Positions 45,140-56,446 are shown, counted from the stretch's first letter. The stretch is DNA of 64,000 bases from Aphrophora alni (GCA_963513935.1 OY740772.1:11936098-12000097); one strand, 5' to 3'. The notes: generated by a model not told the origin, from the letters alone. Translations and numbers: made by a program.

Positions 45140-46468
45140 TTACAGTTGTGATATTAATGAAATTAATCCTTCACGGACTTTAGCAATAAGATTCCATAAC
45201 TCCTCATCCGTATTCTCCTTATAAACACAAATATAAATAGCAGGATCAAACTGACACCAATACAGTTGTTCTTCTTTATCTTTACCTAGAGGTTCTAGAC
45301 GAAGTTCTTCCTCTGTTAACTTGTTAATATCAGACTTTAATTTGGAATTGAGATCAAACTGAGAATCCAATAGCATTTTAAAAAGACACAGTTTAACAGC
45401 CATTTTAGATTTTTTGTAACCTGTCCTTTCCAACTTCCAACCATTTTCACTTAAATACGAATGATAAAATTTAATTAGGGTACGTTCCCCTTTTTCTGTT
45501 ATCACAGATTTATGAACTTTTCTTATATAAAATTTATAAATTTTCTCAAAATATTTCATTGGGTTATATTCCCTGTCATAGAATTTAGATATTTGGTTTT
45601 CTCCTATTCCAGTAGTCGGACCACTACAGCTAACAAATATTTGGTGCTGGTAATTATGTTGTTTTTCCAGTAAATCTTTTTCAATAGCTTTAATTTTGTT
45701 GTTGTGACCTTGGACGTTCAGTTCTAATGACTCCAATTGTTTCTTTTGCTCCGCCATGACATTCCTTTCTTTCTCAATTTTATTCTCTAGTCTTCCCTCT
45801 AATTCCTGGCACCTCTGATTGGTCATCTGTTCATTTTCCGTTTTCACTATCTCTTCTTGGCAGGTCAGATCCATTTGGATCTCCTCTTTCTGAGTCTGAA
45901 ATTCGGTTCTCCACTCCTTGCGACTAGTTTCCCTTTGCATATCCAATTTCTTCTGTAAATTTTCCTCCAATTTGTTCATTCTAGTCTTCAATTCATCCTG
46001 GACCGAGTTTAAGTGTTTTTTCACATCTGCCACGATAATTTTTTGATTTTGTTTGTTTTCATCAAAACGTTGTAATATTATCTTCAACCATGGGGGTTGA
46101 GTTTCTAATTGTAACGTTTTTACAGTTGCTGATTCCATGATAAAATCTGTCCTAGGATGGTACTCGATATCATCGCTGACAGGACTTGCCCTAGAGTTAG
46201 ATGTTACCGACATGTCATCATTCGAAAAAATTTCTCCTATTTCCGTTGTCTCAACGCGTTCCCCTGATATCACGTCTTCCATCCGGCGGTGTGTTTTTTC
46301 TGGAATCCGCGACCCTTCCATCGTTTCGTGTTCAGAATTAAAATTTGGCTCCACGACCACGTCTTCTTTTCGCTGGGACGCCTGTATGTCGGGCAAGCCT
46401 TGTGTCTCTCTCACCTTAAATGTAGGCTGAATGTTCTTTCTCAAGTTATATCTCTGGTTATTGTCCAT
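45140..46468 (-). CDS. Gag-like protein of a non-autonomous LTR retrotransposon
   Basis: The 442-residue protein is charged and hydrophilic. Residues 1-125 are low-complexity and acidic; residues about 128-275 form a long predicted coiled coil (heptad-like runs in LKTRMNKLEENLQKKLDMQR and EGRLENKIEKERNVMAEQKK); residues about 290-440 resemble the capsid-type region of insect retrotransposon Gag proteins, with ISKFYDREYNPMKYFEKIYK at 293-312. No zinc knuckle or protease DTG motif is seen. After the TAA at 45140-45142 the same frame stays open for 47 codons with acidic, polar residues, so the stop may be a late mutation that removed a tail; a one-base frame change probably follows. The start ATG at 46468 is the first in the internal region after the PBS. 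The Gag assignment rests mainly on context between LTRs. Confidence 0.75.
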   Translation of the reverse strand: MDNNQRYNLRKNIQPTFKVRETQGLPDIQASQRKEDVVVEPNFNSEHETMEGSRIPEKTHRRMEDVISGERVETTEIGEIFSNDDMSVTSNSRASPVSDDIEYHPRTDFIMESATVKTLQLETQPPWLKIILQRFDENKQNQKIIVADVKKHLNSVQDELKTRMNKLEENLQKKLDMQRETSRKEWRTEFQTQKEEIQMDLTCQEEIVKTENEQMTNQRCQELEGRLENKIEKERNVMAEQKKQLESLELNVQGHNNKIKAIEKDLLEKQHNYQHQIFVSCSGPTTGIGENQISKFYDREYNPMKYFEKIYKFYIRKVHKSVITEKGERTLIKFYHSYLSENGWKLERTGYKKSKMAVKLCLFKMLLDSQFDLNSKLKSDINKLTEEELRLEPLGKDKEEQLYWCQFDPAIYICVYKENTDEELWNLIAKVREGLISLISQL

Positions 46469-46573
46469 AATTCTAGATTAACTTATCTATCTTACAAACT
46501 ATCTTTTATAGTTAGTACAATTATTATAATTAGTTATAGAAGTTATTTGGAGTAGTGTACAACTTGGAAAAAG

Positions 46574-46592
46574 CCAACACGTTGCGGCGCCA
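46574..46592 (-). promoter_or_regulatory. Primer-binding site of the gag-only element
   Basis: Minus strand TGGCGCCGCAACGTGTTGG lies three bases after the end of the 5' LTR. TGG matches a tRNA CCA end; the next base implies a G discriminator, as in serine-type tRNAs, but I cannot identify the primer tRNA. It differs from the site of the gypsy element at 12816. Confidence 0.7.
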
Positions 46593-46595
46593 AAA

Positions 46596-46651
46596 TGTAA
46601 TACAACTTTTTATTTTAATTATATTACTTTAAATAATTTGTAATGTTTTTA

Positions 46652-46691
<40 letters not shown>

Positions 46692-47295
46692 AAATTGTTA
46701 TTGTCTTTCTCGGGGTTTTAGGTCAGTGCCGGCTTCTTCCAAATGTTATTAATATGAATAAAAAAAAAAAAGATAAATTAAATATAATACAAAAAAAAAT
46801 AAAAATCAATCAATAAAATGTTGAATGTATTAATGAAAGAAAAAATATGTATATATATTTAATATATATATATATATATATATAAAACAAATTTGATTAA
46901 TAGTTCGAGTTCCTTCACCAATCACTTAGACAAAAAAATATATTCCAACAATAACTACAAATCTCACCATTACTTCAATGTTTTCCCTTCTAATATTGTT
47001 TTTTGGTAATTGTTTAGTTCAATGTATTTAACCTTTTCTTCATATTCCAATAATTATTTCAATATTTCACTTCAACTATTATTTCCACCTTCTCAATCTT
47101 ATTTAACACATTATATATATATATATATATCTCAACCGCACTTCTTAAATTCTCAAGACTAATTAAAAATTTTCTTTTTTCTTTTCTAACTGTTGTTTTT
47201 TCACCTGATTCACTGTTATTCACTCATATGTTTTTTTTTTTATCCACTTGCCCACTAGATTTTGTACTTGTGTGTGTAATGTTTATATATATATA

Positions 47296-47353
<58 letters not shown>

Positions 47354-47513
47354 GAATTAATTTAGATGTATGATTTGTATATTTAAATAATGAAATAAAT
47401 TTTGAATAAATAAAATCTTTGAATAAACTCCATATAACTTATATCTAATTTTTTTTATATTTTTTATAAATAAACTTAAGAAATTTAAACTATATATATT
47501 TTGAATTGTTATA
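46596..47513 (-). repeat. 5' LTR of the gag-only element (918 bp)
   Basis: Homologous end to end with 43984-44861. Shared landmarks include TTTCTCGGGGTTTTAGGTCA, GTGCCGGCTTCTTCCAAATG and CCTTCTCAATCTTATTTAAC. Differences are almost only in TA and A run lengths, most visibly a much longer TA run at 47284-47349. Confidence 0.9.
47284..47349. repeat. TA microsatellite within LTR
   Basis: Long AT run interrupted once by GATATA; only about 22 bp in the partner LTR (44680-44699). Confidence 0.95.
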
Positions 47514-48863
47514 CCCTTTACGTATGAGTGTTGAAGCATAAAGCCAAAAGTAGTGAGCTCAGTTCGCAGTCTAGGGCGTAATATTTTCCCTTGACATATT
47601 ATTGAATTAACAATACTAGCTGGTAAAAACGTATAAGCGTTAAAATCTATAAATTTAAAACAATCAAAATAAAGGATATATTTTAAGTTTCCATGATACT
47701 AATAATTCAAAATTGTTTGGTGTTGTAGGCAATTAAATTGTGTTTCTAGTTTCTTGTCAATAACACTGTTATTCGTTGAACTAGAGAAAAAAAATTAGAA
47801 ACATATTTTTCGTCATACTCCTTCAAAAACAGCTGTTTTCAATACATGCATTGAGATGCTAAAGTTGTTATCTTTAGTCCTAGGACCTAAAAACATCAGC
47901 TGAAGTCGAGGTCATCAGCGGTTTCTTCGTTTACACGAATTAATTAAACGATTGTACAGAATTTATAAAAATAACCGATACTTTCGATTGTAAATAACCG
48001 ATAAAACAGCTGTCACCATCGTTATAGTTAGGGCACCACTAACACAAACTAAACAGCTGTAATAGCTGCGAACTTGTGTAATTTGAACAAACTTTTGAAG
48101 GTAAATAGGTTATAAGATTTTAGTTTTGTGAAATTGTTTTCTTATATTATTTGCAGTATAACGAAAAATATAGTTCACCACTTGGACCACAAGAAGCTTT
48201 TCGATACTCGCTCATTTTTTTGCCTCGGCTCCGTCACGGCCGATAAACTTGAGATTATATCGAAAAGCTTCACTTTTGGTCTTAATGTTGAAATATACTA
48301 TTTTAGTCTTAAAAAAAATTGTCTCGTATTTTTTTAGAGTCAAAAATGTGAGATATTCAAAGTTAAACATTTTAAACAGCAGCCGTTTTGATTTCAATTT
48401 ACCATAAAAATAAAGTCTCTACGTTTGGTATTTTATATTTTCATTTTAAAAGTATTAGAATTAAAAAAATATTTTGGTTTTAGGTCAATTTGTTAAACTG
48501 TTTTGTTAGTAATTAACTTTTTTAGTGTCTTGGTAATGTTTTGTAAAATTGAGGATTTTTCTAGATATTCGATATTAAATCTTTTAAATGTTCGCCATTT
48601 TGAAAATATACAAAAAGTGTTTTTTTTTTCGTACACTTATATAACGTAAATACAAAAAGCTTATACCAAATCTGAACTCAATATTTTATTTACGTTTGCA
48701 GTTATAATGCTTTTTTGGAAAATAAAATGGCGGAGAGACCGATAATAAAGCGGATATCAACTCTGTGATATTTGATTCGTTTTAATGTATGTAGTTCAAA
48801 AATGAATAGCCAGTCCATCTTTTTTGGGACACTCTGAATACTAACGTGATAAAAAAACAAGCA

Positions 48864-48885
48864 CACACACACACACACACACACA
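48864..48885. repeat. CA microsatellite
   Basis: ACACAC run of about 22 bp just right of Rep-T element 7. Confidence 0.95.
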
Positions 48886-49079
48886 AGACAAACTTAGTTT
48901 TTATTTCTACATGGCTTCCTTTCATAAATTCACTTTAAATATTTTATTGTTTAAAAGTATTTTTTTAGGCTTCACAACTTAACTATCCGTTTCTTTGTGT
49001 CTATGTACAAAAATACACGAAGTTTCGAGAATATGGGTCAACTTATGTTATCATGTAAAACCTAAATCTTTCAAATATG

Positions 49080-49290
49080 AAAATGTCCAAGATTAGTGAT
49101 ACACACAGTTATGAGGTTCAGAAAACCTGCATAAAAACTATTTTCAACAAACACTTCACTGGGTAAGACCCCTTGTTCTAACCAATACAATTTAAAATGT
49201 CCTACAAAGCCCGAAAAACCAAATTTGGATATTACATTTAAATGATCTGGTTACATTACATTGTAGGAGGGGTAAGTGGTGGTCACTTCA
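49080..49290 (-). mobile_element. Rep-C copy 9, 5' part
   Basis: Minus strand carries GGGCTTTGTAGGACATTTTA, ATTGGTTAGAACAAGGGGTC, TTACCCAGTGAAGTGTTTGT and TTTTCTGAACCTCATAACTG in family order. Confidence 0.55.
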
Positions 49291-50597
49291 TGTTATGTTT
49301 ATAAAAATAAATCTTGTTATGACCATAATTGTTGAGACCTTGAACAAATTGTTGGCACCTATATTTCTCGTGTTATAGGTGCGACTATTAAACGCGTAGA
49401 TGTGGCAGAAATTACAAAGCGGACATATCATTCATCGAGACGTTAAGAGTTTTCGCTTTTTGTAAATTCTTGTGCACTTTTAAAATGTTCCGGATATTAT
49501 TTTCTTTCGCGTTTTAAAAACAAAATCAGAATAAAATTGGTACCGGATGTTCTGACGTTCAAACAGAGATTGTTTCCGAAAATCGTTCCAAAACTTCAAA
49601 AACAATGAAAAAGTTTACGTACTGGATTTTCTATCCAGCAGTCATTTTGTGTTTTTAACAAAAATATTAATATCTTTTTAACGGTAAATGATATGGGGTT
49701 GAAATTTTGCAAGCTAATTAGTGGTGTTATAAAGACCCAATTTGAGAAATATAATCAACCGATTTACTTTATTCAATTCAAAATGGCAGATATTTCAAAT
49801 TTTAAAAGTCGAATTTACCAAATTCCGTTATTTTTACAAAATTTTGTCGAGACAATAAATAGTTATTACATAATTATTATTGGGCGGGTCGATAACTTAT
49901 TAGTCCCTTAAGCTACAGGAAGATTTGAAGATAAAAATATAAAGAATTCAGACAATAATGTCAATAATTGTCAATAATGACAATAATGAATACATATTGG
50001 ATCTTGTAGACAGTTAGCAAAAAATAATGTTTTCAGTTTTCGTTGATAACTCACTTATCCTTTAAGCTACAGGAAGTTGTATACATACTAATTTCCATAT
50101 TCATAATAAAATCCAAGTATTCTATACAATATTTAAACATTTTATACAATGCCTAAGCATTTTTAAAAAAGTATATGGTAATTTTGTTAGATCTTTACTC
50201 ACTTTTTCTATAATGCCTAGATATTGTTAAAATGTCTACAGTTCTTCAAGCAGAGTATTAAATAAACAGATTTGCTCAGAAAATAATTTATTTACAATAT
50301 AAATGATATGAAATGGAGAAAATGGGTTGTGTAAGTACTAAATATTTACCGAAGTAAATGAACCTACCCTGTAGGTCTATATATAACCACCTATTTGTTA
50401 AGATTTTTGCTATTTTTAAAATTAAGAACATCATTTTATGACAAATGATGGGATTATATTTAAAAAAGAATAAAATCGTGGAGTTCAAATTCCGAAAAAG
50501 TTCACAAGCGGCGTCCCTATTTAAATAGATTAACATAAAACATAGATGCGTCCACAAACTGACATTATCGAGGGCAACGATTCGTTTATTTTGATTT

Positions 50598-50622
50598 GTG
50601 AGTGAGATATTTGTGCAGTGTT
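50598..50622 (+). repeat. Motif-A, copy 10
   Basis: TGTGAGTGAGATATTTGTGC followed by AGTGTTTTTCACTGTTTATTTT; lead-in ACGATTCGTTTATTTTGA. Confidence 0.6.
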
Positions 50623-53600
50623 TTTCACTGTTTATTTTAACTTTACGTTGATTTTAATAATAGTTTCAAATTCCTTGATATTCTCTTCCCGTTTCCATGC
50701 GGATTTCACAATATATTCTTGCAAAACAGATAATTCTTCTTTCTGAATTGTTTCTATAATCTTAGAGATTTTACAAAGTTGATAATCGATCCTCTTAACC
50801 CGGTATAACATATTGGCGTACTCTCATTATAATTATCCCTCAAAGTTATCCGTTATTTGATACGAATCTCCTCTTCTTCAGACAATGGGTAAAACTACAC
50901 GATCCAAGGATTAACTCTGCCCCCGATATCCACTTCCTTGATACAAACTGTTATTAAATGAAAAATAAAGTCAGTGGATCAGAATAGTTAGCGAGGTATG
51001 CAAATATCGCATTTTCTTGTGTATTGAATGTTTACACACCCAGTACACGATCTTCGGATTGAAGAACCCCCTACTTTAAAAACATTACAACGGGAATTTT
51101 TGCAGACAGGACGTGTAATTATTTTTTAAGTGAAATCTTATTTATTCTTGTATGTAAATAGTGCATTTTGAATATGGCGTTGCGTTATGGAAAAGTTAAA
51201 TCGAAAGGTCTTTGAAGAGATTGGATAACATTTTTGGATCTTTACGTTACATTTCATTTTATCATTTAGGGTTGAAGATGTAGTTTAATTGAAATATACC
51301 AATTTTAATATACGTTTCAGTGTATTTATTTTATAAGTCATTTTATAAAATAGATGTTCAATCAGCACTGTCTTGAATGTAAACAATTTAAAACACTGAA
51401 ACCCCTACCACAAGTTTGGTACAAACACACACACAACATAGGCCAAATAAATACTTTATTTTGGTTTATTTTTAAATTTCTTATTGAAACCAATTTTTTT
51501 ATAGTGAATTTGGATTTTAAACGAGATTCTCAGTTTTTTTATTGTTTGGTATTTTCTTTTCTTATTCGTTTACGAGATATAAGCCCTGAAAGTTCGTCAA
51601 AATTTAGTTTAAAATACACGGGAATAAGAACCAATTTCTTAATAATCTTGCTTTATTTTTTTGTTATACGGGGTTTACATAAGAAAGTTGGCCGAAAGTT
51701 GGCGGTTGGATTTAAAACATTCAATTACAACATTTTATTACAGAGAAAAAAGTAGGTAAGGTCCATCATTTTAAGTTTTTTGTAAACCTTATAGTTTCAG
51801 AGATCTCAACGGTTTCCCAGTTAAATAAGACACTCTGTATATACCATGTGTCAAAAAATCATAGGATTTAAATAACCTTTAGATATGAAAAGGTTGAAAG
51901 CTCAAATTTAAGAAATGTTTTAAATGTAAATTCAATCCTACCAAAAAATGGAATTTTGAGATGAGGGTAACTCAAAATCTTCAAATTAAGCCTCATCGAG
52001 AAATACCTATTTAAAATTTTTAATTAATGGAAAATAACTGCTCAAACTATCAATTCAAAATGACGAAACAAATCAAACTGCTAACTTAAAATATCAACTC
52101 TGAAAAAATAAATTTTAAGTTTAAATTAAAATTTCAAGGTTTCCTGGTCAAAATTGAATAAAGTAACAGTAAAGTTTTGCTATCATAATTTCGTCTCTTT
52201 ATTATTTTGATTTTAGGAAATTACATTTTTGGAATATTTAACAGGACGCCATTTTCGATTGGAGTTTATTACGCGGTTATTTTTTATTAAATAAGATTTT
52301 TAAATATAAGTATTACTCGAAGGGGATTTACATTAAAAAAAAAAAAAAAAGTTGTAAAAAGTTCGGGACTAATTTAATGGAAGTGTCAACACTTAATTTG
52401 TAAACTATTGTACTTCTATGGCCTACCTAAAAAGATTTATTGGACTACGTCAAGCCTGAAACGTAAAATTAGTGATTTTATCACCTGATTACGTGTATAT
52501 AATCAGCTGTTACTTGTTGCTGTTATTTGTTAACAATACATAATCATCCTTTAATTTTGCCTCATTAAAAATACTGTTAATTTCCAGCCTGATTAACAGA
52601 TATTGTTTTTAGGTACGCCATAGTAAAACAATTTAATAAAATACAATTCCACACGTTCAAACAGCCTGTCTGACATTCCGTAGGAAATTATATATTTACC
52701 CCAAATTTAAGATTAAAAAATAACGAAAACCACTCACTAAATTTCAAAGAAATAATTAATCTCAAATCTTTCACAAGCTGTACAGTCTAAATAGTTGGGG
52801 TTTATACAAAAATAGCCAAACATAAAAAAGACTTAAAATTATATATTCTATTTAAATACGCTAATATTTAATAAGGTAATTTTACGATTGTTTTATAAAT
52901 AATACTACATTACTACATGCCTTATTTTGAAATCGTATAACAATATCATAGCGCAGAATTAACTTTTTCACTTTTAAATTAAATATTGAAAAAATAACAA
53001 ATTCACGCATGTATAGGGTTATGGCTGTATACATCGCAATAGCAATTCGTAAGTTCAAAAATAACGTTTTAGAGGAAAGTAATTATTTAATCGTGAATTT
53101 ACAACATTTGAAGAAGAATATAATTTTGAAAATTTGGAATACTGTGTTAATATAAACATTGATTACATTTTAACCACTGACGGGCAAATATCAAGATTAA
53201 AGTTTTGTGTGACATATCTTATTATTAGTTTTTATTAAAATGTATTTTTCCACAGAATGTTGTTTGTCTCATTAGGGCCTACTGGACGAAATGGATTTAG
53301 CAGACATATAATAATTATTAATTGAATGAATGACTTTGAAAAAGATACTTTTTAATTATTCACTGAAAAAAGTTTATTTACGTGTTAAAATATGACATTA
53401 CAATTTCAAAACAAGATATGCAGTAAAAATATTAGACATTTTTTTTCAAAATAATCTTTATATCGACTTACTAAATATTTACCCCGAAAACATATATAAA
53501 CTTATAAAAATAAGGTTTTACCATTTAAAAAAAACGTTGGTCGCTATTTTGGAAAAACAGTTGTTACTTTAAAAAAGTGATTTGCAAATCCCATAAGAAA

Positions 53601-53624
53601 GTTCCCTATTTAAAGTTTATTGCA

Positions 53625-53824
53625 NNNNNNNNNNNNNNNNNNNNNNNNNNNNNNNNNNNNNNNNNNNNNNNNNNNNNNNNNNNNNNNNNNNNNNNNNNNN
53701 NNNNNNNNNNNNNNNNNNNNNNNNNNNNNNNNNNNNNNNNNNNNNNNNNNNNNNNNNNNNNNNNNNNNNNNNNNNNNNNNNNNNNNNNNNNNNNNNNNNN
53801 NNNNNNNNNNNNNNNNNNNNNNNN
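53625..53824. other. Assembly gap of 200 N
   Basis: Exactly 200 undetermined bases, a round number typical of an arbitrary scaffold gap, so the true distance is unknown. Open frames spanning it are artefacts. Confidence 0.99.
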
Positions 53825-54144
53825 CCTTGATAACGTTATGTCTAACACTTTCGTCGCATATTTCAGTTATCATCGACCAATTGTTACTTTAATACCAATA
53901 TCAGAGACAATATCAGACAATTGTTACTTTAATATCAGAGATAGCAGCTACAGTTACTATTACTGACGTTACACCTGACAATATCTAAAATAATATATTT
54001 CTTTCTTTTTTGTTGTGTATTTGTAACAATATAATAATCGTTTCATATACAAATATCAACACATTTGTTTATTTTCATTATTGTTTCCTTCAAATACCAT
54101 TTAAGCTTCAGGACAGAGACGCCGGGTGATACAATCGAAGGATG
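53825..54144. other. Spacer after the gap with a small direct duplication
   Basis: CAATTGTTACTTTAATACCA and CAATTGTTACTTTAATATCA lie 39 bp apart at 53878 and 53917. Nothing else is recognised. Confidence 0.45.
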
Positions 54145-54430
54145 TAAAGCTCTTTAGGGCCTAGACGACGTTAGGAAAGTAGTGATAAGGAATAAGTATA
54201 ATCAATTCATAATAAGAAAGTTCTGGAAACTTGTGTAACAACAGCTTTAAACAAACTTACCCTTTTGGGTGAGAACCTTTCGTCTACCAATACAATTTAA
54301 TTCTACAAGGCCGAAGAAACAAAATGTCGGACGTTACAATTAGATGATCTGCTTTTATTACACTGTATGATGGAACTGGGTAGGTACCATGATGACCTAC
54401 ATCAACTTGTTTCATATTGTCTTGTGTTGG
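54145..54430 (-). mobile_element. Rep-C copy 10, 5' part
   Basis: Minus strand: GTTGATGTAGGTCATCATGG, TACCTACCCAGTTCCATCAT, CGGCCTTGTAGAATTAAATT, ACACAAGTTTCCAGAAC and GTCGTCTAGGCCCTAAAGAG. It is followed on the plus strand by Rep-B copy 7. Confidence 0.6.
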
Positions 54431-54610
54431 ATCCTCTATTTTACCTTTACAATCGGGATCGACAAACTCTTGTTCTATTAAAGATTCTGAGAGTATTCGA
54501 AAGTTAAAGAGGAGGGGGGGAGGCTTTATTTTATGTTTTTTTTCTTACTTTTTGTTTATAATTCGTTGATGACTAAGAGATTTTTTCTTTTAAACAATAA
54601 CGAACTTCTA
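54425..54610 (-). repeat. Rep-B SINE-like repeat, copy 7 (partial)
   Basis: Plus strand TTGGATCCTCTATTTTACCT, CGACAAACTCTTGTTCTATT and GAGAGTATTCGAAAGTTAAA match the reversed 5' half of the family; the GTGTAGATCC half is lost at the junction with Rep-C. Confidence 0.5.
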
Positions 54611-55259
54611 GTTAGGTGATGGTGTAAAAATTCTAAAAGTGACATTTCAACCCCATCGGGAAACAAAAGGTTTTACGAAATAATTTAAATGTAGTCAGTT
54701 TCATAAATTAACTAACTGTTCGCTAGTGACTAATTAACACAATATAGCACGTCAGATTAAATTATTCCCCCGAAGCATGAAATCATGATCAAGCCAAATT
54801 TAAACTTTTTTCCATCAACGTTCGGATTTGCGTGATCGTACTACAACTAATCGATAATTGAAGGTCGACTTTGACGCAGCCGTGCAGAACTTTTGTTTGG
54901 ACAAGTGCTTAAACAAAACAGATTTTTGTTAAATAAATTATGTTATGACTCGATAAGTTCAGTGCGAACGAAAACTGTGACCAATAAGATGTGCCAGACT
55001 ATCCCCAAAAAAAGCAATTACCGATTTCTCGATTTCGTTATTTATTTGGTGATGAATTTGTTGACAAAAATGGGTAGAGGAGAAAAACTTTGGTTTAAGA
55101 ACAGTAAGTCTGGTGTGGTTGAAGGTTGAGAGTTGTTGTAAAAATATACAACTTAGTCACGCTGTACATTGCTGAACTGGTAAAAGAATTTCTCTGCGGT
55201 AAATTTGAGTTCGTAAAAAATAAGTAAACATACCTGTACAGTGAAAACATGTTTATGGA
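54611..55259. other. Spacer without recognised features
   Basis: The 78-codon frame at 54893-55129 has no motif I recognise. Confidence 0.4.
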
Positions 55260-55404
55260 CGCCATCATGGTACATACCCAGTCCTATAATACCTACTAAT
55301 ATGAACAGATCCTACAAAAGTTTAATGACCAAAAGATGGTGTTTCGGTCCTTGAAGAAAGTGTTAAATTGTGTTGGGGTACCCAGATGTGTAAATTTGTT
55401 TAAC
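55260..55404 (+). mobile_element. Rep-C copy 11, truncated by Rep-T
   Basis: GGACGCCATCATGGTACATA, CCCAGTCCTATAATACCTAC and GTGTTAAATTGTGTTGGGGT match the opening of the family. The homology stops where Rep-T interior sequence begins (TTAACAAAATGGCGGC). Confidence 0.5.
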
Positions 55405-55697
55405 AAAATGGCGGCAATTTGAAAGGTTTTTTAAAAGTTAACGGTTTTGGAGATATACGACGTCAAAAATTTTAAACGGCCGCCATTTTGAAAATTATAA
55501 AATTATTTGTGTTTGGTACACTTGTAAGTCGTAACATACCAAATTTGAACTCAATCTATTTCTGGAGTTATAGTGTGTTTTGTAAAAACAAAAAACTGGC
55601 GGACTGCGACTGAACTAAGGCGAATTCGAAAAAAGTTACTGAACATTTTTCATTATTTTGGATATGTAGAATCCAATACAGTTTTTGTAACACTCTT
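55405..55697. mobile_element. Rep-T element 8, left part missing
   Basis: Starts inside the family at AAAATGGCGGC (55405-55415), has GCCGCCATTTT at 55479-55489, and ends with GTTTTTGTAACACTCTTATA. The left arm is absent. Only a few TA bases separate it from element 9. Confidence 0.55.
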
Positions 55698-55700
55698 ATA

Positions 55701-56446
55701 TAGGGTGTTTGTGAACTACGTTCCAATACTTTATATGGTTCTTGTGTCAAAATAAGTAAAGACGTTTCTATAAACGTATGTCCTAAAATGCTTTGTTTTC
55801 CGTCTGTCCGCCATTTTGTTTTTTTTAAGAAAAACATTAGATTTTTTGTAAATAAATTAAATATCTAGTCCAAATTGGATACACATATTTATATGTAACC
55901 TTCGAACAAAATTCCGAAAAGCAGAATTTCTTTTCGCATGTTTTCAAAATGGCGGCAGTTTAAACTTTTGCGAATATATTAAAAAACAATCCCCTAAACT
56001 TTACAAAACATTTACTAGAGACCAAACATTTTTCTTTTTTAATCTAAAACAAAATGAATTTTGTAATTTTTCAGTAGCTTAAACCATAACCAAGTTATTG
56101 TGAAAAAAACTAAAAACATAATTTATTGGTAATTGTCTGCAACACTTAAAATTAGCCTAGAACCTAAATATTTTGAATTATGATGTTTTATAATATTTAT
56201 AATAAAATCCATTCCTTAGTTTACCTGGTAGCGGCCATTTTATATATTTTTTAAACAAAATTTTTAATATTTGACATTACAAATTTTTAAAAGCCGCCAT
56301 TTGGAAATCTTACTAAACAAAAACCTGGTTTTTGGTACGTCGATATAAGATTACATACAAAATATATGTATATCAATTTATTTCTACTTATTTTGACCCA
56401 TGGAAAAATACTGAAGTATTGGAACGTAGTTTTGAAACACTCTCTA
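55701..56446. mobile_element. Rep-T element 9 (746 bp)
   Basis: The left arm TAGGGTGTTTGTGAACTACG then TTCCAATACTT is mirrored by AAGTATTGGAACGTAGTTTT then GAAACACTCTCTA at the right. The arms also share GTGTCAAAATAAGTA / TACTTATTTTGACCCA. AAAATGGCGGC is at 55946-55956 and GCCGCCATTTGG near 56292. Confidence 0.75.

Larger units (their letters stand above)
43980..47517 (-). mobile_element. Non-autonomous gag-only LTR retrotransposon (with CCCT target duplications)
   Basis: The element spans 43984-47513 with CCCT on both sides (43980-43983 and 47514-47517). It consists of two long LTRs (878 and 918 bp), a primer-binding site, a gag-like frame of 442 codons and a 278 bp tail before the 3' LTR. 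The 1734 bp internal region has no protease, reverse transcriptase, RNase H or integrase and no room for them. It must rely on enzymes of another element. The four-base duplication fits Ty3/gypsy or related LTR elements. It lies inside Rep-T element 7. Confidence 0.85.
43295..48836. mobile_element. Rep-T element 7, split by an LTR retrotransposon
   Basis: Left end TATA|CAGAGTGTCCCGACAAAG, right end CATCTTTTTTGGGACACTCTG. Left-arm phrases TAACATATAGTCGAGC and GGCTAACACCAAAATAATTT..TTGAATTATGAT (43620-43680) are mirrored at 47690-47770 (AATAATTCAAAATTGTTTGG) and 48660-48830. After removing the nested element the Rep-T part is about 2.0 kb, longer than other copies; sequence at about 47870-48120 may be a further insertion. 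A tRNA-like block occurs near the middle. Confidence 0.6.
48886..53624. other. Spacer made of old repeat fragments up to the gap
   Basis: Besides the features listed separately, 49620-50110 resembles Rep-T interior (CAGCAGTCATTTTGTGTTTT, CAAAATGGCAGATATTTC, CTTTAAGCTACAGGAAG). CAGTTAAATAAGACACTCTG at 51818-51837 looks like a right transposon end without a left partner; the 133-codon frame at 51354-51755 lies just before it and has no motif. AT-rich sequence fills the rest. Confidence 0.4.

Noticed and set aside
51354..51755. 133-codon frame
   Set aside because: No recognisable domain, strongly AT-driven residue use, and it lies in transposon-like sequence ending at a CACTCTG terminus.
53577..53966. 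Open frames across the N gap
   Set aside because: They are produced by translating undetermined bases.
54893..55129. 78-codon frame
   Set aside because: No motif, no neighbouring exon-like sequence and no plausible splice structure seen.
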